Shown here piece after piece: positions 34,965 through 43,934 of a DNA stretch of 49,434 nucleotides. The DNA is taken from the NCBI GenBank assembly GCA_012512265.1, contig JAAZEM010000169.1, forward strand, positions 1 through 49,434. Reading direction: 5' to 3'. A program made the translations under genes and the position numbers. The notes beneath the pieces are model-generated. The model saw only the letters and a list, made by a program, of their open reading frames with translations, was not told the origin of the DNA and ran no database searches. Source of the DNA: Armatimonadota bacterium (lineage in GTDB: Bacteria > Armatimonadota > JAAZEB01). Every line of letters starts with the position of its first letter. The first letter of the stretch is position 1.

Positions 34965-36005
34965 ATGGCAACCTATCGTTCGCTTTTCCTGGGGTGCGGT
35001 GCGCGCGCCCAGTGGCACGCGCCTGCCTACCGCGAGTTGCGCAACATGGAACTCGCGGGCGCGTGCGACCTCGACGCCGAACGCCGCGAGGCGTTTTGCC
35101 AGAAGTACGGCGTGCCGGCCGCGTATGACGACTATGAGACGGCGCTCTCCGACCTGCGCCCTGATATCGTCCACGTCATCACCTGCCCGGGGAGGCGCGT
35201 CTGGGAGATCGAGACCGCGGCGCGCGCCGGCGTGAGGACGGTGATCGTCGAGAAGCCGCTGGCGATCAAGCCCTCGGAGATCGAAGAGCTGAGCCGGATC
35301 CGCGCGCAGTATGACATGGAGATCATCACCAACTGCCAACGCCGCTACTACCCGCAGTTTCGCGACGGCACGATCCGCGACATCGTGCAGAACCGAATCG
35401 GTGACCTCTACTTCGTACGCGCCAGTACCCGCGGGAACACCATGGGCATGGGCCCGCACACGATGGACCTGCTCCTCTTCTTCCTGGGCGAGGTAGAACC
35501 CGAGGCGGTGTGGGCCATGGCGCACACGATCAACGAGGAGGGCTATCAGGCCACCCATCTGGCCCCGGAAAGCATTCTTGCCGAGTACTGGTTCCCGAAC
35601 AACGTCCGGGTGATCTTCGACTGCGACCCAGAGGCGTTGGGCACCCCGGGAGAGGACTCCTTCTGGATGCACCTCCATTTCGACTTCCTGGGAAGCAAGG
35701 GCCGGCTCTACCCCACCCAAAACAAGGGCTACTGGTATCAGAGCGAGGGAATGGCGGAGCCGGTGCATGGCGAGAGCAGCTTCAGCAAACAGGAGCCGGC
35801 CGGCCAGCGCGATTTCATCCAGGCCGTCGGCGATTGGCTGGAGCATGGCACGCCACACCTCAACCGCTTCGAGCTGCACCAGCGCAGCGTGCGCGCCCTA
35901 CTCGCCGCGCAGAAGTCGGTCTATGAGGGGAAGAGGCTCTCTCTCCCGACAGAGTTCACCGATGCCGAGTGGAGCGCGCTCCGCGAGCGCCTCCGGGGAA
36001 CATAG
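34965..36005 (+). CDS. Gfo/Idh/MocA-family NAD(P)-dependent oxidoreductase
   Basis: 346 residues. The Rossmann N-terminus begins SLFLGCGARAQWHAPAY, EKP of the family is in VEKPLAIKPSE (~100), and RRYYP plus MGPHTMDLLLFFLG cover the substrate-site region. Such enzymes oxidise or reduce cyclic sugars or sugar acids. The ATG follows GAAGGG. The gene stands alone between the methylase (79 bp upstream) and the MFS leader, so the substrate is unknown. Confidence 0.88.
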   Translation: MATYRSLFLGCGARAQWHAPAYRELRNMELAGACDLDAERREAFCQKYGVPAAYDDYETALSDLRPDIVHVITCPGRRVWEIETAARAGVRTVIVEKPLAIKPSEIEELSRIRAQYDMEIITNCQRRYYPQFRDGTIRDIVQNRIGDLYFVRASTRGNTMGMGPHTMDLLLFFLGEVEPEAVWAMAHTINEEGYQATHLAPESILAEYWFPNNVRVIFDCDPEALGTPGEDSFWMHLHFDFLGSKGRLYPTQNKGYWYQSEGMAEPVHGESSFSKQEPAGQRDFIQAVGDWLEHGTPHLNRFELHQRSVRALLAAQKSVYEGKRLSLPTEFTDAEWSALRERLRGT

Positions 36006-36339
36006 GGCGGATCACGATTCGCCTTGTCGTGGTGCCCGCGAGCCGGGCCGGCGCATGTAGGATAGCCCATCCGTGCCCGTCGCCGTCAACCGCGGTCTCG
36101 CATCCGTCCGGGGCCTGACAGGCACTCGTCGGGATGGGCATCTTGTGGTAGAATAGGGCCATGTTCCGGCCAACCAGATTCCAGGCGCGATACGGGGCGA
36201 CGTGCGACGGGCATCCACTCGACCACACCCCGCCTTGGCCTAGTGCGCGGCTGAATGGGCGCAACCTCTTGCGCCCTTAGTCGCGCGTCTTGATAGCCGC
36301 CCATTCAGCTGGCCACCCCGCATAGAAACATGTCGATTG
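36006..36339 (+). other. Gene-free stretch: leader of the MFS gene
   Basis: 334 bp. A -10-like TAGAAT at 36150-36155 is a possible promoter, but a convincing -35 is lacking. The distal half holds competing hairpins (next entry). The MFS start codon has no ribosome-binding site. Confidence 0.5.
36250..36309 (+). promoter_or_regulatory. Mutually exclusive hairpins in the MFS leader
   Basis: Outer stem: GCTGAATGGGCG (36250-36261) with CGCCCATTCAGC (36298-36309), perfect 12 bp. Inner stem: GGGCGCAA (36257-36264) with TTGCGCCC (36269-36276), perfect 8 bp with a 4-nt loop. The two share GGGCG and cannot form together, as in switch-type leaders. It ends 30 nt before the MFS ATG. No known riboswitch class was recognised. 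Confidence 0.5.
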
Positions 36340-37506
36340 ATGAAGCAATACGAACGAAATCTGTATGTTCTTAGCCTGGCTATCTTTCTTGCATCTATCA
36401 GCTGGTTTCAGATCATGCCCTTCCTCCCGCTCTTTCTGGAGGAGATGGGCGTCAAGGAAAACATCCTGCAGTGGTCCGGGATCATCTTCGCCATCCAGTC
36501 ACTGGCAAGCATCGTCGCGCTTCCCTATTGGGGGAAGCTAGGCGACCGCTATGGGCGGAAGGCGATGACGTTGCGCGCTGGCTTTTGCCTGGCCGGCATC
36601 TACTTCGGCATGAGCGTCTGCCGCACTCCCTACGAGTTGGCCTTCCTCCGCTTCCTCAATGGCGCGCTCACCGGGTTCATCCCCGGCGCCATGGCGCTCA
36701 TCGCCACGGGCACCCCCCAGGAGGAAGGGCCCAGAGCCGTCGCTATCGCCCAGACCGCGGGCGCCGCGGGTCAGATCGTGGGGCCGGGCATCGGTGGCTT
36801 CATGGCCAGTCTCTTTGGCTACCGGGGCTCGATGGGGGTATCGGGGTCCGCCGTCCTCTTCTCCACGCTCCTGGTGTTGGTGATGGTCCGTGAAGGCCCC
36901 CGCGAGGTATCCGAGGAGAAGACCAGCCTCCTCGATGACTTCCGCCTGATGTTCCAATCGCCCGTGCTGGCGTCCGTCATGCTCGTGGTGCTCGTCAACG
37001 GCTTCTTCATGTCCGCGATCAACCCGGTGCTGGCGCTTCACCTCCGCGACATTGGCCGGGACGCGCCCGCGTGGCTCACCGGATGCATCTTCTCGTTGCC
37101 TGCCACGGCGTTCGTCCTTTCCGCGCAACGCTGGACCCGCTATGGCGACCGGGCCGGCTATGACCGTGCCATCCTCACCGGGCTTGCCGGCGCCGCGCTC
37201 TGCGGCATCAGCCTGTCGCTCGTACGGGGGATCTGGGTCTTCGCCCTCTTCTTCTTCGCTCTGGGCGTGTGCGTGGCATCGATCGCGCCCTCGGCGGGGG
37301 CGATCATCTGCCTGCGCGTGCCGGAGCACTTCCGTGGGCGCGCCTATGGCATGCAGCAATCGGCCGTCATGGTCGGTGCGTTGCTCGCCCCGATCACGGC
37401 CACCCAGGTCGCCGCGCGCCTGGGCATCCCCGCGGTCTTCGCCATCAACGCCCTGCTCTATCTCGCGGGCATCGCCGGGTTCCGCGCCCTGGTCCGGCGC
37501 TGGTGA
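36340..37506 (+). CDS. MFS multidrug/sugar efflux-type transporter
   Basis: 388 residues with about 12 transmembrane helices. Motif A is GKLGDRYGRKAMT after helix 2, and RFLNGALTGFIPG follows helix 4, like the DHA1 (drug:H+) branch. The ATG at 36340 lacks a recognisable ribosome-binding site; it lies 30 nt after a long hairpin. Substrate unknown. No adjacent regulator gene. Confidence 0.86.
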   Translation: MKQYERNLYVLSLAIFLASISWFQIMPFLPLFLEEMGVKENILQWSGIIFAIQSLASIVALPYWGKLGDRYGRKAMTLRAGFCLAGIYFGMSVCRTPYELAFLRFLNGALTGFIPGAMALIATGTPQEEGPRAVAIAQTAGAAGQIVGPGIGGFMASLFGYRGSMGVSGSAVLFSTLLVLVMVREGPREVSEEKTSLLDDFRLMFQSPVLASVMLVVLVNGFFMSAINPVLALHLRDIGRDAPAWLTGCIFSLPATAFVLSAQRWTRYGDRAGYDRAILTGLAGAALCGISLSLVRGIWVFALFFFALGVCVASIAPSAGAIICLRVPEHFRGRAYGMQQSAVMVGALLAPITATQVAARLGIPAVFAINALLYLAGIAGFRALVRRW

Positions 37507-37528
37507 TGGAGCGACTCCGCCGCGCACA

Positions 37529-37558
37529 TTGACGCGTGCTCCCGGGCTAAGGTATCAT
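37529..37558 (+). promoter_or_regulatory. Promoter of the GspF/PilC-like gene
   Basis: TTGACG (37529-37534), an 18-nt spacer and TATCAT (37553-37558), 33 bp before the ATG. Confidence 0.7.
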
Positions 37559-37590
37559 TAGGTTAACACAAGAGAGCGGGAGGCGCACAG

Positions 37591-38808
37591 ATGCCCACCT
37601 ACCGTTACCGCGCCAAGGATCGGGCGGGGAAAACAGTGACCGGCAGCCTTACTGCGGAGGACAAGCATGCCACCGCCAGGATTCTCCGCGACAAGGGCCT
37701 CTGGCCGATGGAGATCGAGCTATCCGGTGACTCGTCTCCCGTCCGGACCAAGCGAACCGGTGCCGCGACCGCCACGCAAGGCCACCCCACGACGGCGACC
37801 CGCACGCGCGCATGGAGCGCGCCCGGCGTGCCCTTGAAGGATCTTGCCGTCTACTTCCGTCAACTCGCCGGCGCGGTCCACTCCGGAATGCCCCTATCTC
37901 GGTGTATGGAGATCATGCGCGATCAGAGCGGAGGCACGCTGAAGAAGGTCTCCGCCGAGGCAGCCGATGCGGTCCATCATGGCCACCCCCTCTCGGTCAC
38001 CTTCGCCCGCCACCCGCGCCTCTTCTCCCCACTCATCCTGGCGACGCTGCGCGCCGGGGAGGTGGGAGGCCGGCTGGACGACGCGCTCAACCGGATCGCG
38101 GAGATGCTCGAGCGCCAGTACGAGCTGAACCGGAAGATCAAGCAGCAGACCTTCTCGGCGAAGTTCACCCTTGGCATCGCGGTGCTCATCTGCATCGTCG
38201 TGAAGGTCGTGCTCAGCTCGATCTCCTCAGAGGGCGCACAGATTGGCCGCGGCTTCGGCAACGCGATCGTTCCCGGGGCCGGCGGCCTGGTTGCCCTCTA
38301 CTGCCTTGGCGTGGTGATCGCCCGCCTTGGCACACGCTCACGCCTCCTCGACCAGGTGAAGCTCGCCTTCCCGCTCCTCGGCAAGGTCACCCGCGGGATG
38401 GCCCTGGCGCGCTTCTCGCACGGTCTGGCCGGGCTCTACCGCGCCGGCGTTCCCATGGCCGAGGCGCTCGAAACCGCCGCCCAGGCCTCGGGCAATCAGA
38501 TCTTCGCCGAGCAGATCCAGAGCGCCATTCCCGCTGTCCAGCGCGGCAGGCGCCTGGTGGAGGCGCTCACGCCAACGGGGGTTCTACCACCGATGGCGCT
38601 CAACATGGTGCGCACTGGCGAGGAGAGCGGGAATCTCGACGAGATGCTCGATAAGGTGGCGGAGTATGCCGAGGCCGAGGCGGCGATGGCGACGCACAGC
38701 CTGGCCACGGCGGTCGGGCCGCTCCTCATTCTGTTCGTGGGCGTGCTCGTCGGCATGGAAGTGATCAACTTCGCCCTGAGCTATGCCGGGGCGCTCGGCG
38801 CCATGTAG
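37591..38808 (+). CDS. Lone type II secretion/type IV pilus inner-membrane protein (GspF/PilC)
   Basis: 405 residues, the normal length. The N-terminal YRYRAKDRAGKTVTGSLTAED box is followed by a low-complexity Thr/Pro linker (~50-75), then two T2SSF domains (~80-200 and ~260-385), with transmembrane segments at ~185-205, ~225-240 and the C-terminus. GspF/PilC forms the platform of type II secretion or type IV pili. No GspE/PilB ATPase, pilin or prepilin peptidase gene is adjacent, so the partners must be encoded elsewhere. The ATG has GGGAGG upstream. Confidence 0.92.
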   Translation: MPTYRYRAKDRAGKTVTGSLTAEDKHATARILRDKGLWPMEIELSGDSSPVRTKRTGAATATQGHPTTATRTRAWSAPGVPLKDLAVYFRQLAGAVHSGMPLSRCMEIMRDQSGGTLKKVSAEAADAVHHGHPLSVTFARHPRLFSPLILATLRAGEVGGRLDDALNRIAEMLERQYELNRKIKQQTFSAKFTLGIAVLICIVVKVVLSSISSEGAQIGRGFGNAIVPGAGGLVALYCLGVVIARLGTRSRLLDQVKLAFPLLGKVTRGMALARFSHGLAGLYRAGVPMAEALETAAQASGNQIFAEQIQSAIPAVQRGRRLVEALTPTGVLPPMALNMVRTGEESGNLDEMLDKVAEYAEAEAAMATHSLATAVGPLLILFVGVLVGMEVINFALSYAGALGAM

Positions 38809-38826
38809 GCCGCGGCTCGCGCCGGG

Positions 38827-40998
38827 CTACGGCTGGATCGCCGTCACGGCGCCATCGAGGCCGGCGGTGTAGACCACTCCATCCGCCATCGCGGCGCCAC
38901 CGGGGAGGTAGCATCCCGCCGACACCTGATACTGCCACAGCAGGCGCCCGTCCACTGGCGAAACGCCGCTCACCAGGCCCCGATCCGAAGCTGCGATGAC
39001 GCTCCCCCCCGCCTCGACAGGAGGCGCCGGGAGAGCGCCCAAACGAATGTCGCAGCTCCACACCTCGGTGCCGTTCAAATCCAGCCGCGCCAGACCGTGC
39101 TGCAAACCCGGCCGGCGGATGTAGACGCCCCGGCCATCGGCGGCGGGGGACACGGCGGCGCAGCGGTCCACCACTCCGACGCGCTCGCCTGTCGCCGCGT
39201 CCAGAATCGTGAGCTTATAATTGCGGTCGGCGGCAAAGATGCGCCCGCCGGCCACAACGGGCGAGCAATCAGCCGGGCTGTAGTAGCGCGGCGCCGTCCG
39301 CTCCGTACCTGCGGCGCGCGCCTTCCACCGCGGGGCGCCGTCGCTCGCCGAGAGCGCGTGAACGAAAGTATCCCAGGCACTCAGGAGAATCGTATCGCCA
39401 ACGGCGCATGCCGCCGTCTCGATGGCATAGCCCGCCGTGGGCACGCGCCACCGTGGCTCACCTGTCGCCTGCGCCACGCAATGGACCGCGCCATCGATCG
39501 ACCCGATCACCACGGCATCCCCCATCAGGGCCGGCGGCGCCGAGAGCGGCGCACCCGCCTGATAGCGCCACCGCTCCGTGCCTCCTAATTCGACCGCGAA
39601 GAGCGTGCCATCGGTGGAAGCAACATACACGGAGCCGTTGCCTACGGCGGGGCCTCCCAGCACCTCGCCGCCCGTGCGGAAGCGCCACACCTCATGCCCC
39701 TGCGCCGCGTCCAGCGCGACCAACCAGCCATCCTGCGTTCCGATATAGAGCCGGCCCTCGCTCGCGGCCACTCTCCCGCGCACGGAAGCGCCCAGATTCA
39801 CGCGCCATCGCGCGCGAGGTCCCCCAGGGCGCTCCAGGAGAATCTCGCGGCCGGCATAGACGTGCCGGTCGCCCACCTGGAAGCGCGCGCGGAGCACGTG
39901 GACTCCCGGCGTGGCCTCGGCCAGATCCAGGGTCGCTTTCCAGAGCCGGTCGCCCTGCTGGCCTGCTTTCTCATCGGACGGCGCCAGCGCGACGGCCGGG
40001 CCGTCATCGAGGGCAACCTCGCCGACCACACCATCCCGGTCCGGGAACGAAAGGAGAACGCGCACCGCCTCACCCGAAACCCGGGTGCCCTCCTCGGGCG
40101 AGACAAAACGCACCTCCGGGAGTGGCTCCGGGGCGGCCAGCGGCTTCTCCAGGAGGGGCACCGTCGCTTCGGCCTCGGCGGCGCGCCGGTAGGCCACGCG
40201 CAAGACACCATCCTGGACGGTCACCACGTTATAGCCGGCGTTGCCGCCCGACATCGGCTTCGCATTCTTGTCGAAGGTAGAGCCTCCCATGACGGCGTCG
40301 TAGCCGCCGAAGCGCATGTGCCGGAAGCCATGACCGTGGCCTACCAGCATCAGCGCCACGTGATGCGGCCGCAGGATCTCGAGGAGACGCTCGTAGTCGC
40401 GCGGGCTCGCCCACTCGGTCCCCTGCAGCGGATGGTGGAAGAAGAGGAAGAGCGGCGTGCCCGGCTTCACCTCTTCCAGGTGCCTGCGCAGCCACTCCAG
40501 CTCCTCCACGCCGAACCCGGGCCGGGGGTCCTGCCTTCCCGCGCTATCGAGGGCGATGAAGTGGCAGCCCGCGTGATCAAAGGAGTAGGGCAGGCCTCCA
40601 TGCAGGGCACGCATCGCCGGGCGCAGCAGCCACCAGGTGTTGTCGTGGTTGCCAGGCACGTGGTAGACGGGATACCGGGCGCCATCCCACCACGAGCGGT
40701 AGGTCTCCCAGGCGCCGGCACCGCCACCAAACTCGGTCACATCGCCCGTGACTATGGCGAACGAGGGCGGCGGGGCGGTCACACCATACGGCGCCAGGCG
40801 GATCGGCCCGGAATCGCGCGCCTGAGCGATCGTCTCGCGACTGGCGGACATCGGCGCGTGAACATCGCTCAGGTGGAGGAAGGAGAATCCCTCGGCGCCC
40901 GCCGGCAGCGGGGCCAGCAAGACAGCCAGCAGAAGCGCCGGCAGCCAGCGCCCGCGCCGGTTCCGATCAGACCTCAGGATGGGAGATACCAGCGCCAA
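38827..40998 (-). CDS. Secreted metallophosphoesterase fused to a PQQ beta-propeller
   Basis: About 723 residues. The start is a TTG (40998) seven nt after AAAGGA; a longer frame to a TTG at 41037 is possible. An N-terminal basic, hydrophobic segment ends PLPAGAEGF, a signal peptide. Residues ~40-290 are a calcineurin-like phosphoesterase (LHLSDVHAP, VTGDVTEFGG, PGNHDN, FFHHPL, LMLVGHGHG). Residues ~310-400 form a linker. Residues ~410-720 contain PQQ-type propeller repeats (YIGTQDGWLVALDAAQGHEVWRF, YVASTDGTLFAVELGGTERWRY). It is probably an extracellular phosphodiesterase. It converges on the GspF gene (18 bp gap). Confidence 0.85.
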   Translation of the reverse strand: MALVSPILRSDRNRRGRWLPALLLAVLLAPLPAGAEGFSFLHLSDVHAPMSASRETIAQARDSGPIRLAPYGVTAPPPSFAIVTGDVTEFGGGAGAWETYRSWWDGARYPVYHVPGNHDNTWWLLRPAMRALHGGLPYSFDHAGCHFIALDSAGRQDPRPGFGVEELEWLRRHLEEVKPGTPLFLFFHHPLQGTEWASPRDYERLLEILRPHHVALMLVGHGHGFRHMRFGGYDAVMGGSTFDKNAKPMSGGNAGYNVVTVQDGVLRVAYRRAAEAEATVPLLEKPLAAPEPLPEVRFVSPEEGTRVSGEAVRVLLSFPDRDGVVGEVALDDGPAVALAPSDEKAGQQGDRLWKATLDLAEATPGVHVLRARFQVGDRHVYAGREILLERPGGPRARWRVNLGASVRGRVAASEGRLYIGTQDGWLVALDAAQGHEVWRFRTGGEVLGGPAVGNGSVYVASTDGTLFAVELGGTERWRYQAGAPLSAPPALMGDAVVIGSIDGAVHCVAQATGEPRWRVPTAGYAIETAACAVGDTILLSAWDTFVHALSASDGAPRWKARAAGTERTAPRYYSPADCSPVVAGGRIFAADRNYKLTILDAATGERVGVVDRCAAVSPAADGRGVYIRRPGLQHGLARLDLNGTEVWSCDIRLGALPAPPVEAGGSVIAASDRGLVSGVSPVDGRLLWQYQVSAGCYLPGGAAMADGVVYTAGLDGAVTAIQP

Positions 40999-41072
40999 TC
41001 GTGCGTCCTTTCCAGATCCACTCGCGGCACGAGTCAACCGGCCCGCGGGAGAACTCTCAAACGATTGCTCCC

Positions 41073-41101
41073 ATTATACTCCAGGGGCCATCCGGCGTCA
41101 A
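41073..41101 (-). promoter_or_regulatory. Promoter of the metallophosphoesterase gene
   Basis: On the minus strand: TTGACG (41101-41096), a 17-nt spacer and TATAAT (41078-41073). Confidence 0.82.
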
Positions 41102-41173
41102 AACGGGCGCAGTGCTCCCCTGGTATTCGGAGATAAGGTCCGGTCTGGTCAGGAGACCCTGGGCTATGTTGTG

Positions 41174-41190
41174 GGACCGCTTCGCGGTCC
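41174..41190. terminator. Short hairpin downstream of the symporter gene
   Basis: GGACCGC (41174-41180) and GCGGTCC (41184-41190) form a perfect 7-bp stem with a 3-nt loop, about 120 nt past the symporter stop. No T-run on either strand; a weak terminator at best. Confidence 0.35.
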
Positions 41191-41311
41191 TTCGCGATTC
41201 CCTGGGGATGGCCGTGCCCCGGATGGCCCGCGTCCCCAGTCGCGCGCCTGGCATATTCGTATCCGTGCTGCTCAGCCCTGGAAGCTTCGCGCCCTGATGC
41301 GCTCGGACACG

Positions 41312-42835
41312 CTACCCCTCGGGGGCGAGTGGCTTCTCCCGGCGCGGGAAGAGGCGGTCCAGCCCGAGGGCAACACCGAAACAGATCAGGTTGGTGATCA
41401 CCGGCCAGAGCAACCAGTTGATCCCCGTATTGCTCTCCAGAGGATAGACGAGCGCCACGCTGGGAGTGACCTGCAGGAAGAACATCATCACGACGAGCGA
41501 GATGACGGATGCCACCCAGCCGGTGAGCGCAGCCCAGGGGTTCACCTTCCAGGGAAGGAACGCCAGCGCCATCAGCCCTAGCACACCGCAGGTGGAGATC
41601 CCCATCACCTTCTGCCATACCACCTGCGCCCGCTCAATCTGCATGAAGAGGATCGCCATCACGATGTGCGCTACGCCCCAGACGAGCGAGAGCGCCTTCC
41701 CCACGCGCATGTAGTGCTCGTCACTCTTCGATTTCGCCCAGAAGCGGCGGTAGAAATCCTCCACACACACCGCGGAGCTCGAGTTCATGCTCGACGAGAT
41801 GGTGGACTGCGCTGCGGCAACGAACGCGGCGATCACCAAGCCGGCCAGGCCCGCCGGCATGTGCGTCACCACGAAGTAGGCATAAAGCGCGTCCAGCTTC
41901 TTGTCGGCCACAAGCCGCTCCACGCCCGGATCAGGGTTCACCGTGTAGTACACGAAGAGCGCCGTGCCGATGAAGTAGAAGAGATAGGCGAGCGGGATGT
42001 AACCCAGGATCGAGAGCCACACGCTTTGGTTCGCCTTCTTCGTCGATTCCGCGGCCATGTAGCGCTGCGTCATATCCTGCTGCGTGGCATAGATCCGGAT
42101 CGTCTGGAAAAGCGTCTCCAGGATCAGCCACAGCGACGTCACCTCGGCGATGTTCCACCCGCCCACCCAGGTGCGAAACTTCCCATGCTCGTGGGCCACA
42201 GCGAAGAAGTCCACGCCCGGGGCGAAGGCAAAGAACAGCGTGGCGATAGCGCCGATGATAAAGATCACCACCTGGATCGAATCAACCCAGATGATGCCCT
42301 TGATCCCGCCGACCACCGTGTAGATCGTGACGATGATCCCCATGACCACGATCGAGGCGACAAGATTGACCCCGAGAACGTAGGAGAGCGCCAGCGACGG
42401 CAGGTAGAGGACGAGGCCCATGCGCCCGATGGAGAGGAGGATGAAGGCGATGGACGCAACCAGGCGCACCGAAACGTGGATCCGGCGTTCCAGGAACTCG
42501 TAGACGCTGATGCACCCCTCCTCGCGCAGCCGCGGGAGCACGAACCCGGTGATGACGACCGCCGTGACGAGCAGGAAGGGGAGCTGGATCGTATAGGTCC
42601 AGTCGTCGCGGCCATACGACATCGCCGGGAGCGCCATCATCGTGAGCGCCGAAAGGTAGGTGCCCAGGAGCGATAGCCCTACGAGGACGTGGTGAACCTT
42701 CCCCTCGCCAATAAAATAGCCGGCAGCGCCCTTCGTCTGCCGGCCCGCCCAGATGCCGATGGCAAGCATGCCCGTGAAGTAGACGGCCAGCACAGCGTAG
42801 TTGATCGCGCCGAAAGACGCGGGGCTCTCAGGCAT
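41312..42835 (-). CDS. Sodium/solute symporter (SSS family)
   Basis: 507 residues with about 13 transmembrane helices. The family core lies in AAGYFIGEGK, YGRDDWTYTIQLPF, SIGRMGLVLYLPSLAL and STISSSMNSSSAVCVEDFYRRF, and a GGIKGIIWVD motif follows helix 6. It imports a sugar, sugar acid or related solute with Na+. The ATG follows GAGG. It lies 24 nt after an aldose 1-epimerase and is the third gene of the operon beginning with the GH-like protein, so its substrate is likely a monosaccharide released by that protein; inference. Confidence 0.9.
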   Translation of the reverse strand: MPESPASFGAINYAVLAVYFTGMLAIGIWAGRQTKGAAGYFIGEGKVHHVLVGLSLLGTYLSALTMMALPAMSYGRDDWTYTIQLPFLLVTAVVITGFVLPRLREEGCISVYEFLERRIHVSVRLVASIAFILLSIGRMGLVLYLPSLALSYVLGVNLVASIVVMGIIVTIYTVVGGIKGIIWVDSIQVVIFIIGAIATLFFAFAPGVDFFAVAHEHGKFRTWVGGWNIAEVTSLWLILETLFQTIRIYATQQDMTQRYMAAESTKKANQSVWLSILGYIPLAYLFYFIGTALFVYYTVNPDPGVERLVADKKLDALYAYFVVTHMPAGLAGLVIAAFVAAAQSTISSSMNSSSAVCVEDFYRRFWAKSKSDEHYMRVGKALSLVWGVAHIVMAILFMQIERAQVVWQKVMGISTCGVLGLMALAFLPWKVNPWAALTGWVASVISLVVMMFFLQVTPSVALVYPLESNTGINWLLWPVITNLICFGVALGLDRLFPRREKPLAPEG

Positions 42836-42859
42836 GGTTCCTCTTCTCCCCTCTGCCGT

Positions 42860-43828
42860 TTACGCGCGGCGAACGCGCACGCGGACGGTGTTCTCCACCC
42901 GGCCGCCCGGCGGTACCCGCTGCGCCCGCTGCCCAGACGGCGTGTCGTCGCCCAACCCGCCCGGCAGGCCGGTCCACGGCTCCAGACAGGCGTAGGGCGC
43001 CTCCGGCGAGGTAAAGACCACGAAGACGGGAAACTCGCGCGCGTCGAACTCGACCTCGATGGCGTAGCCCGTCTCGGGGTCGTGCACCCAGCAGCGGACC
43101 TGGCCCCCTTCGTCCGGGCGGAGCGCGGCGAAGACACGGTCCATCGTCTCGTCGCCCAGGGCGCGCTCCGGCTCGAACGCTTCTCGGGGATCGATCGGAA
43201 CCTGCCGGCCCGTGGCACACAGGTTCTCCAGCTCCCAGGTCGCGAACGAGGGCACGCGCATCAGGCAGCGCGTGCGGTCGCCATCGGGGCGAATAGGCAC
43301 GCGGAAGTAGGGATGATAGCCCAGGTGGAACGGCAGCGGCTCCTCGCCAGGATTCTCCACGGCAGCCTCGACAGAAACCGCCCCTTCCCGAATCCGGTAG
43401 GTGAGCGCAATCCGGAAGGCATAGGGGTAGACACGGCGTGTCTCCTCGGTGTCTTGGAGTGAGCAGGTGATTCGCGCGCCGGCCTCATCCGCGGCCACAT
43501 CCTCCACATCCCAGGGGAGGTCGCGCGCGAAACCGTGGATCGGCATCGGATAGCGCGTGCCCCGATGGCGGTAGAAGCCCAACTCGCCGTCGCACGCCGA
43601 GCGCCCGGTCACCGGGAAAAGGACCGGAGACCCACCCGGATAGGTGAAGTGCTCCGCCGGATGGAACAGCTCCATTCGATTGCCGCTCTCGTCGCGCGCG
43701 CCAAAAGCGGACCACACCGCGCCCTGATCCGGGATCACCGTGATATCGACGCCAGCCGCCTCGTCCACGAGCCGGAACTCACGCTCCCCCGTGGCCAGCC
43801 GGCCCTCTGCGCACCGGTAGTGTGACAT
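42860..43828 (-). CDS. Aldose 1-epimerase (mutarotase) family protein
   Basis: 322 residues, galactose-mutarotase-like beta-sandwich. FHLGYHPYFRVP carries the conserved histidine, and VFTSPEAPYACLEPWTG the C-terminal glutamate region. It interconverts anomers of free sugars. ATG 43828 follows GGAGG; the GTG two codons earlier is too close to the site. It lies between the GH-like gene (106 bp upstream) and the symporter (24 bp downstream). The RVRVRRA tail is normal. Confidence 0.88.
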   Translation of the reverse strand: MSHYRCAEGRLATGEREFRLVDEAAGVDITVIPDQGAVWSAFGARDESGNRMELFHPAEHFTYPGGSPVLFPVTGRSACDGELGFYRHRGTRYPMPIHGFARDLPWDVEDVAADEAGARITCSLQDTEETRRVYPYAFRIALTYRIREGAVSVEAAVENPGEEPLPFHLGYHPYFRVPIRPDGDRTRCLMRVPSFATWELENLCATGRQVPIDPREAFEPERALGDETMDRVFAALRPDEGGQVRCWVHDPETGYAIEVEFDAREFPVFVVFTSPEAPYACLEPWTGLPGGLGDDTPSGQRAQRVPPGGRVENTVRVRVRRA

Positions 43829-43934
43829 CGCCACCTCCCTAGCCGCCCCGCGCCTCTCCCACCGGATAGGAGCGGGCCAGCCGGCGCGGGCCTCACGGCC
43901 CGCGCCGTTTTCACCAACTTGCCCTCGCGAGGGC

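Larger units (their letters stand above)
40999..41311. other. Gene-free stretch upstream of the metallophosphoesterase
   Basis: 313 bp containing the minus-strand promoter of the metallophosphoesterase gene and a hairpin GGACCGC-TTC-GCGGTCC (41174-41190) 3' of the symporter gene. Nothing else seen. Confidence 0.7.

Noticed and set aside
36257..36276. Intrinsic terminator before the MFS gene
   Set aside because: The 8-bp stem has no T-run on the 3' side and competes with a longer stem, so it was kept as a leader structure.
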